Of a DNA stretch of 64,000 bases, positions 1-14,500 are shown piece after piece. Numbering within the stretch: position 1 is the stretch's first letter; each line of letters begins with the position of its first letter. The notes below the pieces were generated by a model that was not told where the DNA came from, searched no databases, and worked only from the letters and a program-made list of their open reading frames with translations. The stretch spans positions 310,001 through 374,000 of the forward strand of contig JAXQJY010000021.1 of the NCBI GenBank assembly GCA_037042185.1. Reading direction: 5' to 3'. This DNA comes from Sordariomycetes sp. S80-01Y. Its lineage: Eukaryota > Ascomycota > Sordariomycetes. A program made the translations under genes and the position numbers.

Positions 1-1487
1 CGCTGCAGGCCTTGGGCGCTAGCCGTGACGGTGCTAGCGCCCATCTTGAAGCGCGCTCTGCCCCATGCGGACAGGAGATCCAGTTGCCAGAGTAGGGATG
101 CCTTGGTTCTAAGGCCGTCACGAGGTTCCCGCCTCCCATCAGTCATCAATCAGCATAGCGGGCTCTCATCAACGATGCCGCCCACAGCGCCAGCCAATGC
201 CACGGCGAGCCGGCAACCCATTCCAAGGGGGTTTCATGATCATTGCAGCGCACACGCAGTGACATGGGATTCGGCGACGGCGACGGCGACAGCATTCAAT
301 GTCAAACTCCCAGCGGTCGATGCGAATTATGCTTGTTGAGGGTTGAGGGGGAGTGGTGCGAGACTCATGCATGATTGCACGACGAAGGCGAAAAGCTGCC
401 CATTGCTCACACCACCGAAACCGCAGGCTCACGCCATCGTGCCCCGTACTCCGTCAACGCTGCTCGAGCTGCCTCAGGGAAAACCTCCACTTCAAGTTGA
501 TATCGTGCTTGCACGCCACGATTGTCATATCGCAGGCCCATTAATTCTGAGGACCCTATTCCTCCCGTCATTTCGCCTCTGAGTCACCTAAGATATCACG
601 GCGGCTCGTGACGGCTGAGAGCACTGGTTCGAAAAATTTTCGTCTCTGATCTTGAAAGTGTCTCGCAGCCCTTCGCTGTGCTCGTGCCCAGCATGGACCG
701 TGCCTGTTGGCCTGTGGCCTGTAGCCTGTAAGGTAAGGTCGCCAGTGGCCCGTGATGACCTAATCCACACCCCTCGATTGTGCAGTGCCAGTGCCAGTGC
801 CAGTGGGTGCGAGCATAAATCTGCAGCATAATTTTACGAAGTCTGCACCACTGTCGAGTCTCGACGACACCACGCTGTGCAGAGGCGTCCCTAGTGCTTT
901 GCTCGATCCCACCCTCCAGGCCAAGGCCACCCTCCATCAGACGCACGCCCCCTTTAGCACATCACTGCACCCCGATCCACTTTGGCGAAGCCCACCAGCT
1001 GCAGGGCATAGTGCTCCACCCTGGGCGAGTGATGACTGGCTGTGACCGGGTGCAAGTATCGTCCTCCACACTTTGGCCGCCAAGGTACATGCCGCGCTAA
1101 AACCTGGACTGCAACTGCACCTCACGAGCGGCCACACCAGCTGCACCACCAGGCTGTGGGCCTCTGCGATACATAACTTATTCTCCTGCCCTCCCTCTTC
1201 CTCAACCTGCTCCCTCCATTCTCTCATCTTCAACTTCTTCATCGATCCTTTTCCCCTTCTTCGGGTTGCTGTTCGCTCAGTACGCTACGACTACTTCACT
1301 CTTCTTCACGCCAACCAATTCACACACCAAGCGTTACCACCTCACCCTCGCTCTTCAGTCCAGTACCACCCACCTCGTCGCCATACACGATACTGAACCG
1401 AACTACTGCCATACACTCGGACCCGTCGATACCGGACGGTCGATTCCACGCTCAAGACACATAATTACTACCTCGCCAACCGACACC
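1..1487. other. Gene-free left flank and ECL1 leader
   Basis: No ORF here resembles a protein and all are short and overlapping. The last 300 bases are strongly CT-rich (about 1183-1340), the usual look of a fungal promoter and 5' leader, and lead into the start codon at 1488. A short hexamer repeat lies at 784-805. Confidence 0.6.
784..805. repeat. Short tandem hexamer (AGTGCC)
   Basis: The hexamer AGTGCC is repeated about three and a half times without interruption. It is a simple low-complexity repeat with no visible role. Confidence 0.7.
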
Positions 1488-1985
1488 ATGTCGAGCGAGT
1501 GGTCCCACCAATTCTGCCTCGCCTGTGACAAGCAGGTCGACGCCGATGCCGCCTACTGTTCCGAAGCCTGCCGTCTCACCGAGTTCGAGAGCTACTGGGA
1601 CAGGAGATCATCCACCTGCTCGCAGGCCAGCTCACCTGGCCTGACGCCTCCTTCCTACCCGTGGGCTGGAATGACGGATCAGGTCCCCTCCTCCACCAAG
1701 ACCTACCTCTCCTCCGCCTACGACTTCACCAACTCTTCACCCTACGGACCTCACCCCGTGCAACAAAAGCTCTTTGGGAACTACACAATGGGCAGCAAGC
1801 AAGGGTACCAACAACCAACGCAATCCGGGCGCGCCCTGTCGCCCTCGAGCTCTCACACGAGTCTGTGCTCCATGCAGAGCAGCTCAACCAGCTCCGACGT
1901 CAACCAACTGTCGGACAAGGCCAGGGCAGAGCTGAGGGCCTACGCCGGCTCCTTCGAGCACGGTCAGCGGAGGCGATCAACTTAG
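1488..1985 (+). CDS. ECL1: Ecl1 family zinc-binding life-span regulator
   Basis: This 165-residue protein has no intron. The N-terminus carries the Ecl1 signature: C10-x2-C13 (FCLACDKQV) followed by C24-x3-C28 (YCSEACRLTEFE), four cysteines that would bind a metal, in a polar Ser/Thr/Pro-rich protein with no other domain. Ecl1 proteins (Pfam Ecl1) extend chronological life span and answer to zinc or nutrient limitation in fission yeast; the molecular mechanism is unsettled. The frame is open upstream to 1266, but the ATG at 1488 sits in a good fungal context (CACC before it) and puts the cysteine motif where the family has it, so the longer form was not chosen. Family assignment is firm; the function in this organism is inferred. 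Confidence 0.88.
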   Translation: MSSEWSHQFCLACDKQVDADAAYCSEACRLTEFESYWDRRSSTCSQASSPGLTPPSYPWAGMTDQVPSSTKTYLSSAYDFTNSSPYGPHPVQQKLFGNYTMGSKQGYQQPTQSGRALSPSSSHTSLCSMQSSSTSSDVNQLSDKARAELRAYAGSFEHGQRRRST

Positions 1986-4900
1986 ACCATCACATCAACC
2001 TCATCACTCATCACGACTTACGCAACACCTCACTCACCTACCACGACCACCCAACTCACTACTCAACGACACAAGACACATTTCTCCTATGTCATTGGTT
2101 CTTTCCTGTTGTACCAAGACGAGCATTAAACCGGAGCAGCATCGCATCTGGAACAAAAGTTTTTACACATCATTATCATTCAACAACATCTACCCGCCCA
2201 CGCCCGGCCTCGGGAGCCTCCAGCATGGAGACGTTTGTACCACCACGCGGCAGGGCGTACGAAGCATGTTGTCTGTTTTACCACAGCATCACGGGAGCAA
2301 AGGGACGGGAAGCTTAGCAAACTGTCGAGGAATATTTACAACATCATGATATCATTTGGGACAAGGTCGTTAAGGGAGCGACACAGAATGACGGCGCATG
2401 GATAGGTCGACTCGACCTGGGGATTGTTTTTACTTCGCAACTGAAGAGATACCTGTACTGGCTTGGGAAGAATGGGACACTACACTGCATGGAATTGCAA
2501 GGCATAGCAAGGCATAGCATGGCAAGCAACGTGCAGTCGGGCTACTTAGCATAGCGAATATTGGTCGACAATTCAAACGATCTGTCACTGTCCACCACCA
2601 CTTCACCTCATCGTATTGATCAAAGAGTCGTCTGGCTGTCCACCAAGGCTCGCTCAGCACTAGCATGTCGACCAGAATGGTCGAAAGTGGCCACCTGATT
2701 CCATCCTCATGCGCCCACCCATCAGGCATCGGCTGGCCGGACTACAGAGTTCTGCTACCGGTTCCAAACTGACGGGCCCGCCACTGCTGGCAGCCGTCCG
2801 CTGTGAAAGAAAACCGGCCAGCGGCAGCCTCTGCGTGGCTTGCAGCCCATCCGCCACCAACAAGTCTGGATTGACCCTTCATCTGACGCACGAGGCCTCG
2901 AAGCTACCAGGGCGCCGGATCTGTCTCTGGCTAGCACTGCTGAGGAGTAGCGCAAAGCAAAGGGCGAAGAGCAAAGTCGTTTACGGCGCCCCCCCCTCCC
3001 CGCCATGTCCTCCTGACTGCTGTGAGCCATTCTTAGCGGCAAGCAAGGCGCCACGAAAGACGGCCTCCCCCAAGTGCCATCTGGGCCTCAGCGACACTAA
3101 GCCCCCCCTAGCACCCTAAGCCCCATTTTGCTCGATTTGCCAGTCTGGGGGTACCCAATTTTTGCCTAGGGCCTAGGGGGAGAGGTGTGAGTGGTTCCTG
3201 CATCGAGGAAAAAAACTTTAGATGGGCTTCGGCTTTCGCCTTGGGGAGGCCTGATAGCGATTTGATTGATCTCCCAACGGCTGGTGCTCTGGGCCCCGTC
3301 GTTTGCCTTTGTGAGTGCGTGGGGTTTGGCTTTTGCCGCGCTCGCTCGGGCTGAGGCGAGATCTGGAACGCGGGATCCTAATGCGCGGCCGCTCGGGGTG
3401 GTGGTGATCTCAACAACGCCCAAGGTGAAAATTCTTCCACATTATTGCCTTCAATTTCTCAGCCAGCCAGCTCCAGGGGTTCTGTCTTGGAAGAGTGGAA
3501 GAAATTTTTGCATCCAAGCTTTGTTTGACGAGCCCACCCTCCCCTTGCACAAGGGCAAGTATCGGTCAGCGTCGGTGCTTGGTGATTTTTTTTTCGAGGC
3601 GTCACTATTTTGTGGATTCCCCTGGAGGTTGTTTGCCAGGTGCTTTGCTTGGCCTGGACGGGGCCGACCTCGCCGTGAGCAGTGACACAGACAGCCGGAG
3701 GGAGTCAGAAGTATCTGAAGCTTGGACGTGGACCTTTGGTGACCTTGCCGGTGGATCTCCCGATACGTGGACGGAGCAAGTCTGTGGTTTCGCAGAGCAG
3801 CAAGCTTGTTTGGGCTGTGGGGAGGGCGTGTGTCTTCCTGAGTGACCTCAGCTCAGCCCTCACCGAGTCGCCTGGCGGAGACAACGTTTTGAGTTGCGAG
3901 GCTGTCATTGATGGACCGTCCAGCCCTGGGATCCATCAAGGCAACTAGACTAGCGGGTGGTCACAGCTTGCTACAGTACGGTTCAGGTGGTCATCGAGGA
4001 CATCATGGTAAAGTCATGCCCGTGGTCGGAGCAGCAGTCGACGATGACTGATCCCTTGACAGCATCCCGTCTCATCGAAATCTGCCTCTCAATTGCCGAT
4101 GCAGGGTCCGAGATCGGCGGCCTGTTTGGCACCGGGGCCGCTGCCTGAGTGCCGCTGGCTGCCGGCCCAGGGGGTCCTTCCGGCGCCGAAATGGCCGGCC
4201 TCAGTTTACAAGCCGTGGCAACCTCGTCCTTTCAAGGTCGGTGAGCCTCAATCGCACCCAGGCAGCCAATCTCTCTCTCAATTCGTAGCTCAATTGCATC
4301 CTGACGGTGCGGCCCCGACAATTGAGAAAAATTTCTCGAGCTTGTGTCTCCCTTGGCGCCGATTCCGGCCGGTGCGCGACTGTCTTGTCACCATCAATTG
4401 CTGTCTCACGCTTCCCGCTGTGCAACCGCCTGTGGCAGACAATCGATCGAATTGGGACCGCCCCTTTCGCAGAGTTTTCCTCCGCTCTTGTGTACCTGGA
4501 TGGAGCTTTCACTGACGTTGATGATGCACAGAGCTACGGCCTATGCTATGCCATGCCATCCACCGAGCACGCCTCCCTTGCGCTGCATCGCCGCCTGAAG
4601 CAGCCGGTCTCAATGCGGTGGATTGGATTTGCAATGCGGTGGACTGTACGTGCTCTCGAGGTTCAATCAATGAAGGGCTGCCATCTGTTCGTCCCTCGGG
4701 CTTCGTTTCACTACGGCCCCTCGTCCGTCCATTGGGTACACTGCTCGATTGATGGTGGTTGCCGGCTACGAAGCCTATTCGTCAACGGGCCTGAGTGGCT
4801 GTCGTTGAGGCTCTCGAGGTCGCCCGATGGGTCGGATCGACCGCGACACAGGCACCGCATTGGCGTCTGCTCGGAACTCTGGGATGGGCCGTTGCTGGTG

Positions 4901-6415
4901 AGATCGGGCTGCTCAGTGTACGAGTGTACGCTGAACAAGTGTCGCCCGTCTCACCAGTCCTCGCGGCACGGATCAGCGTTCAATGTGCATTTGTGATACC
5001 ATCTTCACAAAACGAAACTTTACGCACAATGCTACGTCAGCCAGAGCTCTCTTCTGTGGGAATTGAGTGATTTTTTCACTTGTCTCGCCATCGCAGGCTC
5101 TGTCTCACGGGAGAGACTTTGGGGTCCGCTGGGAACGTGTCAGCCACGCTGAAGTCTGCCATTCCTCGTCCCTGGAACGCGGATGCATTCCACCATCATC
5201 ATACCGAGGAGTTCAGACCGAGGAGTTCAGGGAGTGAAGCCACACCCCCGCTGGGTCGCACGTCGGCCGGTGTCTGCCGGCTTGCAGGGCTTATCACTTG
5301 CGGGATCCAGATGCATACCAGGACCTCGTCTCCTCATGACGAGACCTTCGGGTCGAACACTGTCGACGATTGGCCTGGCGAGGCAGCAAGATCTGGGTAC
5401 GACGTGATCTGGAACCTGTCGAGGCGCGGCCTGCCCGTCGTGTAGGTTTCTGTGCGACCACACCTCTCGCGGCCCAGGCATCGCTACCCGAGGAGACAAG
5501 AGCAAGGACGGCGGGCTTGTGCTTGAAACTTGTGTCGTCTCACTTATGCATGGAGAACGACGGGCGCAGGGCGAGACTTCGGCAGCAGAGGCGTGGCTTG
5601 GGACGGTCAGCTTCTAGAAGGCAATGTCTCACCCCGTAGCCACGCAGGCGACACGAGGATCTGGGAGATGACGACGTGACTTCTTCCGCTGCGCAGCTGC
5701 ACGAGGTTTTGTTCCTTCTTCTCGCGATTATCTCTCAGCCTTGGAAGCCCGGGCACGGTTCTGTCTGGATCTGCGTCGATGTGTCGTGCTTCACGAGATC
5801 TTGACGGCTCGTACAAGAGTGACATGGGGGAGGCGGAGGCGGCTGAGACCTCCCCCCCCCGTTCCGGCAGCTGCTCGCCTGATGTCTAAAAAAATGAGAG
5901 CTGAAATCCGTAGGCGACAAGAGGCAAGAAGAATTGACGTTTTTGGACAAACACTCTTGTCTTTGTTGTTTTGTGTACAGTACCAGGGGAAGGGATTATG
6001 TCTCACTTGGGAAAAAGGGGGGCGAGGGGTGTTTTCACGGCAACGGAAATAGATTCTTGACTCTGGAGGACTTGGGTCGTGTCTTGAACAGTAATGAGCG
6101 GCACTGTCTGCCTTTGATGAGCCGAAATTTTTTGTACCAGAGCTACTCAACTGCCGAAGAGTGGAAGCGCTGAGCTTGACCACAATGTGAATTGCTCTTC
6201 CCCTGTGTTAGAACGTTCTCCAGGTCAACAGCATTCGGGTCTCCCTGGGTCATCAAGATTAGGTCAAGGAGAGTGTGGTTTTTATTGAGCTAGCGTACGG
6301 GATCCCGTGCTGAAGGAGCGGATGTGTTCTTGCGAGCACGAATTCTCACGGTCGAGCGTATCAGTCCAGATGCGTCCACCCAGACGGATCCTCTCGACAT
6401 ATTTCAGCCGTCCGT
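1986..6415. other. 4.4 kb gene-free tract
   Basis: No ORF in this stretch resembles a known protein. The longest, 229 codons on the plus strand at 4307-4996, overlaps several other open frames and has no domain-like sequence. The first few hundred bases probably hold the ECL1 3' UTR. Local features are a T-run near 3586-3594, C-runs near 2990 and a perfect 14-bp tandem duplication at 5203-5230. A non-coding transcript cannot be excluded. Confidence 0.55.
5203..5230. repeat. Perfect 14-bp tandem duplication
   Basis: The unit ACCGAGGAGTTCAG occurs twice back to back without mismatch. It lies in non-coding DNA and has no visible function; it looks like a recent slippage or repair duplication. 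Confidence 0.8.
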
Positions 6416-7604
6416 CTAGGCGGCGACACCAGCAGCCTTGACATCAAGACGGCAGAAGCCACCGCACTTGGCGACCCGGTCCTGCAACTCAACCATGCGC
6501 TTCTGGTCGCCCGTAGGATCAGCGCTCTCGCCGTCCAGCTCCCAGCCGAGGAACTCGTTGGTGTAGTTGGGCACGAAGCCCTCGGACAGCACGCCGAGGC
6601 GCTGGCCGTACTTGGTGACCTTGTTCCAGTCGCGGCTGACGTTCTTCAGGTCGCGGGAGAAGTAGGCGTAGGACCTCTCGAAGATCTTGTGGTCCAGATC
6701 CGTGTTGAGGACGGGCTTGAAGTCAACGTACTCCTCCCAAGCCTTGGTTGGGTCCGCCAGGACGAAGTCGGTGGCCTTCTTGACGGCGCGCATGAAGGCC
6801 TTGACCTTGTCGGGGTTCTCGGCGATGAACTTGTCGTTGCCGATGTAGAGGATGGAGCAGAAGCAGCAGCAGCCCAGCTCGGCGAGCTCGTCGATCCTCA
6901 GCATCTTGACCTCGTCCTTGCTGCGTCCCTGCTTGGCGAGCCACTCCTCCAGCTCGACCATCTGGACATTCTCCAGGCCAATGCCCGCGTCGATGTCGCC
7001 GTTGATGATGGCCTTGGAGACGTTCATGCCGCAGCGCACGGCGGTGTAATCGTCGGGGGTCAGGCCGTAGTGGCGAGTGAGCTCGTCGATCTGGATCTTG
7101 CCAAACTCGCCGACGTAGCCAATCTTCTTGCCCTTGAGGGAGGTGAAGTCGGTGGTGATGCCGGAATCGGTGAGGTAGACGACGCCGGTGAAGGGCTCGT
7201 CGAGGAGGGAGCCGAAGGAGGTCACCGGGAAGTCCCGGGCTTTGGCCTGAATATGTGAGTTTCGTGGAAGCCTATGAGAGCAGACGTGGAGCGTACAGCC
7301 AGAGTGTGGATCATGGCCTTGAAGCCAAGGTCGACCTTGCCCGAACCGATGATCTCGGTGACATCCTGCGCGCCGTCAGTCTCTTTTCGTACCGTAGTCC
7401 ACAAAAGTCCTACGCTCGGGTCGTTGGGCTCGAGAAGAGCGACCTTAAGGCCCTGTTCCTTGAAGAATCCCTTAGCCTGAGCTAGGTACAGCGGAGCATG
7501 GTACGCGGTGGCGTGCCTGCCACTCGTCAGCAAAGGACCCTTCATCCACGTCAAGAAGCGCTGCTCTACCAGTTGGTGAGGAAAGTGATCTTGTCGCAAG
7601 ACAT
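6416..7604 (-). CDS. NMT1: 4-amino-5-hydroxymethyl-2-methylpyrimidine phosphate synthase (thiamine pyrimidine synthase)
   Basis: NMT1/THI5 makes the HMP-P pyrimidine half of thiamine from its own active-site histidine and bound PLP in a single-turnover, iron-dependent reaction. The coding exons are 7570-7604, 7414-7516, 7297-7365 and 6416-7246, giving 345 residues, close to the 340 of yeast Thi5. All introns are GT-AG, and splicing restores family blocks such as [27 protein letters not shown] and [20 protein letters not shown]62 (PLP lysine) and H66 (the histidine consumed) fall at the yeast numbers in GFKAMIH, and the iron-linked CCCFC motif is at 195-199. Upstream on the same strand lies a TPP riboswitch intron, so expression should fall when thiamine is plentiful. 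Identity is very secure. Confidence 0.97.
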
Positions 7605-7677
7605 GATGACTCAAGCGCGAAGCTGACGGGGTTAGTTTCTTCTGCCGGGGGTTGAGGGGGGATGAGGTGTCAAAGAA

Positions 7678-7866
7678 GCATGTCCTTTCGCTGGTATTAT
7701 CCAGATCAAGTTGTGCCGGTATTTCTCAGATCAACCTCGCTCCCCATGCTTTGGCTTCTTGTTGGCCTCATACAGTTTCCCTCCATGGAAGGGGACTGAT
7801 GCAAGAAGCGGCCACCTTTTGTGATGGGAGCCATGCATGAGGAGACGAAGCCGAACACCCGGATGC
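7678..7866 (-). promoter_or_regulatory. TPP riboswitch aptamer in the NMT1 leader
   Basis: Read on the minus strand, the conserved TPP aptamer parts occur in order. The P2 5' strand CCGGGTG (7862-7856) is answered by AAATACCGG (7723-7715). The invariant CTGAGA is at 7729-7724, the P4/P5 block CTTGATCTGGATAATACCAG at 7710-7691, then CG. P1 can close with GCAT (7866-7863) and ATGC (7681-7678). P3 is long, about 100 nt, as in other fungal thiamine riboswitches; its base can pair 7850-7840 with 7745-7735. The E. coli thiM aptamer has the same CUGAGAAAUACC and GAUCUGGAUAAU blocks. In fungi this aptamer controls splicing of the intron that contains it, which fits its place about 75 nt upstream of the NMT1 start codon. 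Confidence 0.95.
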
Positions 7867-7896
7867 GTTCTTGTTCTTCTCGGATTTTACCTTGAT

Positions 7897-7917
7897 CTAA
7901 GTGATTCCTTGATCCAT
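7897..7917 (-). promoter_or_regulatory. Six-codon upstream ORF kept only by proximal splicing
   Basis: The minus strand reads ATG GAT CAA GGA ATC ACT TAG (MDQGIT, stop). It lies between the two candidate donors, so it stays in the mRNA only if the proximal donor at 7890 is used. Its stop codon overlaps the segment that pairs with the aptamer. Such a uORF would reduce NMT1 translation when TPP is high, as known for the Neurospora gene. The sequence is seen; the role is inferred. Confidence 0.6.
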
Positions 7918-7950
7918 TGCGAAGGATAGCTTCTTCTGGAAGCTCCGTAC

Positions 7951-8729
7951 CGTCTGGTGAAGGTTTCTGTTAAGAAGTGGTAGAAGCAATTGATGAGATT
8001 GTAGATCAGAATGGTGAGTTGTTGAGAGGAGAGGAGGAGGAGGGGCACGCGTGTAAGTGAGGGGTCGAGCGCGTTTTTATATGACGCTTCGTCCGCTCTA
8101 ATGTGAAGCTGACCCGGTTTTCCAAGCTACTGCGCTGGGCGGAATTGCCGGAATCGGAGCTGCTGTTGTTAATTGACGGATGTCTTCCATCATTCAGCGC
8201 AAAAGTTGGGCATCGGCTCGTCGAGGCCTGAGTTGGCGTTGTATGCTCAGCGAGAGGAAAGGGGGAAGGGGGGAGCTTCCCCCGCACCCCGACAGCTGCC
8301 CAGGGTCGCTTCGAAGCACAACAACTGCCAGGTCTTAACATGATCTTGTTGAGCTGATATCTAGCTCACTGCTCGGGCGACGAGGTAAAGCTTTTCGGGC
8401 TGATTCTCCATTCAACTTTTGAGGTATCTCCGGCCGCTGCTCCGACTCCATGCGCCGAGGTGGAGCTGCCACCCGCCTGCTCCCCTCAGTGGTCCGAAGC
8501 AACGGAAAAAAGGGGAGAGGGAATAGATCTCAAGACGAGGGGATCTTTAGATGAAGGAAGATGAAGGCACATGTTGGTGATTTCGAAGAATATTAAGTTT
8601 CGATATCACGTCCCTAAAGCTCGCGTTGGATGGTGCCCGTACAGTGACGTTCAATTAAGTCTTCAGATTCTATAAAGGCTTCGAGGTTCTCCTATGACCT
8701 GTTACGCAGCACATCTCGAATTCGACTTC
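7951..8729. other. NMT1 promoter and distal leader
   Basis: This is the spacer between glutathione reductase and NMT1, both on the minus strand. On the minus strand a CT-rich stretch (about 8040-8015) follows the TATA element at 8081-8074, which fits transcription starting near 8040-8000. No protein-like ORF is present. Confidence 0.6.
8074..8081 (-). promoter_or_regulatory. Candidate TATA box of NMT1
   Basis: TATAAAAA on the minus strand lies about 35-60 bases before the CT-rich start region and about 130 bases before the distal riboswitch donor. Position and sequence fit a TATA element; it is not proven. Confidence 0.45.
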
Positions 8730-11562
<2,833 letters not shown>

Positions 11563-14500
11563 ATGTCCGCAGAGTCAAGCGTAGAGTCGGGTAGGATACA
11601 TACTACCTCGCCTATTTGGTGATTGCTAACATATCTGGTTCAGCCGCGGCCAGCCTCAACCTGACCCCCGACGAGAAGCGACTCTACGGCCAGCTCTTCC
11701 GCCAAGCTGATACCGGTAATGCTGGCGTTGTCACAGGCGAGATTGCCGTCAAGTTCTTCGAGAAGACCGGATTGGACTCTAGAGTTCTAGGAGAGGTCAG
11801 TCAGCCCGAGATGGGTCACGCCACACTTATAACTGACCGTTGCGCAGATATGGCAGATCGCTGACAAGGAGAACCGCGGTTTCCTGACGCCCGCCGGCTT
11901 CGGTATCGTCCTACGACTCATCGGCCACGCTCAAGCTCGACGCGAACCTACACAGGAGGCTGCTTTCCAGCCCGGGCCGCTTCCTCGATTCGAAGGCATG
12001 GGCCCGCCGGGGCAGGTCGGATCTCCCATACCAGCTGCTGCTCCCATCCAGGCCCAGGGCTCCGGCGGCGGTGTTCGCATTCCGCCCTTGACCCCCGACA
12101 AGGTCGCGCAGTACGGAAACCTGTTCGAACGCCAACCATTGATGAATGGCGTTCTGCCAGGCGATCAGGCCAAGTCCATCTTCGAGAAGAGTGGACTGCC
12201 CAACGAGATCCTGGGCCAGATATGGATGCTGGCTGACACCGAGCAACGCGGAGCCCTTGTTCAGGCCGAATTCGTCATTGCCATGCACCTGCTTACTTCG
12301 ATCAAGACTGGCGCTATGCGATCTCTTCCGACGATTCTCCCCGCCCCCTTATATGAGGCCGCTACCCGGCGAGGCTCCGCGTCAGCCGCCCCGAGGCAAT
12401 CCCCAAGCAACACGGGCATGTCTGCCATCCCTCGCCAGATGAGCGGCCAGGCCCAAGGACGAACAGGAAGCCCTCTCGGGCGCCCTCCTATCAACGCACA
12501 ATTTAGCGGCGGCGACTGGCTTGTAAACCCGACCGACAAGGCCAAATTCGACCAGATCTTCAGCGACCTTGACAAGGGCAACAAGGGGTACATCACCGGC
12601 GACGAGGCTGTTACTTTCTTTGGACAGTCGAATCTGGGAGAGGAGGCTTTGGCACAGATATGGGACCTCTCAGACATCAACTCTCAAGGCCAGCTAGGGC
12701 GCGACGAGTTCGCTGTGGCCATGTACTTGATTCGCCAACAACGCGGCAACCGCAGCAACCCGCTTCCTGCGACTCTTCCGCCCAACCTGATCCCGCCCAG
12801 CCTGCGCCGGCGAGCTCCTCAGACATCAGCCTTCCCTCCTCCCGCCCAACCACCGCCGCCCCCAGCGCCCAAATCAGCCCTCGATGACCTCTTCGGTCTT
12901 GATTCGACATCATCGAGCACGGCCGCGGCAGCTTCGAGTCAGCCTTCGAGCGATCCATTTGCTGAAGGCCCAGGCTCAAACACCCCGTCGTCCCCCGTTC
13001 AGCCCACCGGCACCGGCGGTCCCGCATTCGGAAACCGCTTTATCCCTACCTCGTCCTTTGGCCGTGGATTGAGCCACCAACATTCTGGCAATGCGCCCAC
13101 TCAAAGCACTGACAACGACGATCTCTTGGGCGGAGGTGATGATGAGGAGAGCAAGAAGATCACTGGCGAGAGCACCGAGCTTGCCAATATATCCAACCAG
13201 ATCAGCTCTCTGGCGGAACAAACCCAGGCTACCCAGGCCAAGCGCACGACCACCCAGAACGAGCTCAATCAGACCAACTCGCAGAAGCAGAACTTTGAGC
13301 AGAGGCTGAGTCAGCTTCGCACTCAATATGAGAAGGAGGTTGAGAACACCAAGGCTCTAGAGGAGCAGTTGAGAAAGTCTCGCGCAGACACACAGAAGCT
13401 GCAGGGCGAGTGCATGAAGCTGGACGCTGCCTATCGCGATGTACAAGCCCAACACCAGGAGCTCACGACTGCCTTCCGAGCCGATCAGCAGGAGAATCAG
13501 AGACTGCGCGAACAGATCCGAGTGGTCAACGCCGAAATTGCCCAGCTGAAGCCTCAGATTGAGAAGCTCAAGTCGGACGCGAGGCAACAGAAGGGCCTCG
13601 CCGCCATCAACAAGAAGCAGCTGTCGACCACGGAAGGCGAGCGCGACAAGCTCAAGGCGGAGGCGGAGGAGCTTTCGAAGGGTAGTACCGACGAGCTTCC
13701 CCGTCAAGTTACCGGCAGTGCTACGGCCTCGCCAAGTGCTCAAGTTGCTAGCCCAGCGCTATCCACGTCCAGTGGTAACAACCCGTTCTTCAAGCGCTCG
13801 GCTAGCACAGATATCATGGGTGCCTTCGCATCGCCGCCGGCTCGATCCTACACAGACAACACTTTTGACGATGTCTTCGGCCCTTCGCAACCAGCGGGAT
13901 CTAGCGCTACGCCCCCTCCTCCCGCCTCCTTCCAGCAGCAGAACACTGGTACCTCCACCGCTAGTGTCAGCTCGGCGCCCATCCCGTCCGCTGCGTCCCC
14001 AGCTGTGCCTCGCGCAGGAGGCGACCCCCCACCCCCTCCTGAGTCGAGGCAGATGAACTCCAGCTTCTTGCCACTACCTGGACACTCGGATTCCGTGACC
14101 TCTTCGCGCCAGGTCTCGCCACCTGCATCGCGCGCTGGCGAGTCCGTCAAGGATGAACCGCCGTCTTTCTCGGAGGGACCGAGCCCAGGTGCCAACAACC
14201 TTCCCGGTGCTTTCCCTGGCGATGAAGATGAGAAGGACACCCCGAGTGCGAACACGCCTCAGGGCGAAGGCGCTGCCTCGCCGGGCGAGGCTCCTAAGGC
14301 ATCGGACAACCCGGCTCGGGCATCTGACCCGTTCGGCGGCATGGATCAAGCCAAGGCTAAAGAGGAGTTCGACAACGCCTTCGCTGCCTTTTCTTCCGGC
14401 AGCAAGACACAGGACAGTTCGGTTCAGGAAGCTCCCAAGGCCAAGTCTGCTTTTGATACCGAGTTCCCGCCCATCTCTGAGCTCGAGCGCGATGACGATT

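Larger units (their letters stand above)
7623..7950 (-). promoter_or_regulatory. Riboswitch-controlled 5' UTR intron with two candidate donors
   Basis: A shared acceptor CAG ends at 7623, preceded by an ideal branch point ACTAAC (7636-7631) and followed 18 bases later by the NMT1 ATG. One donor, ATCAAG|GTAAAA, begins at 7890 just upstream of the aptamer. A more distal candidate, GACG|GTACGG, begins at 7950. The ten bases before the 7890 donor can pair with the aptamer P4/P5 strand. In the known Neurospora NMT1 scheme, low TPP leaves that pairing in place and hides the proximal donor, so the distal one is used; bound TPP frees the proximal donor and the leader keeps an inhibitory uORF. The acceptor and proximal donor are well supported; the distal donor is a candidate. 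Confidence 0.75.

Noticed and set aside
4307-4996. 229-codon plus-strand ORF in the left gene-free tract
   Set aside because: No domain, no support from splice sites or neighbours, and several other frames are open across the same GC-rich DNA.
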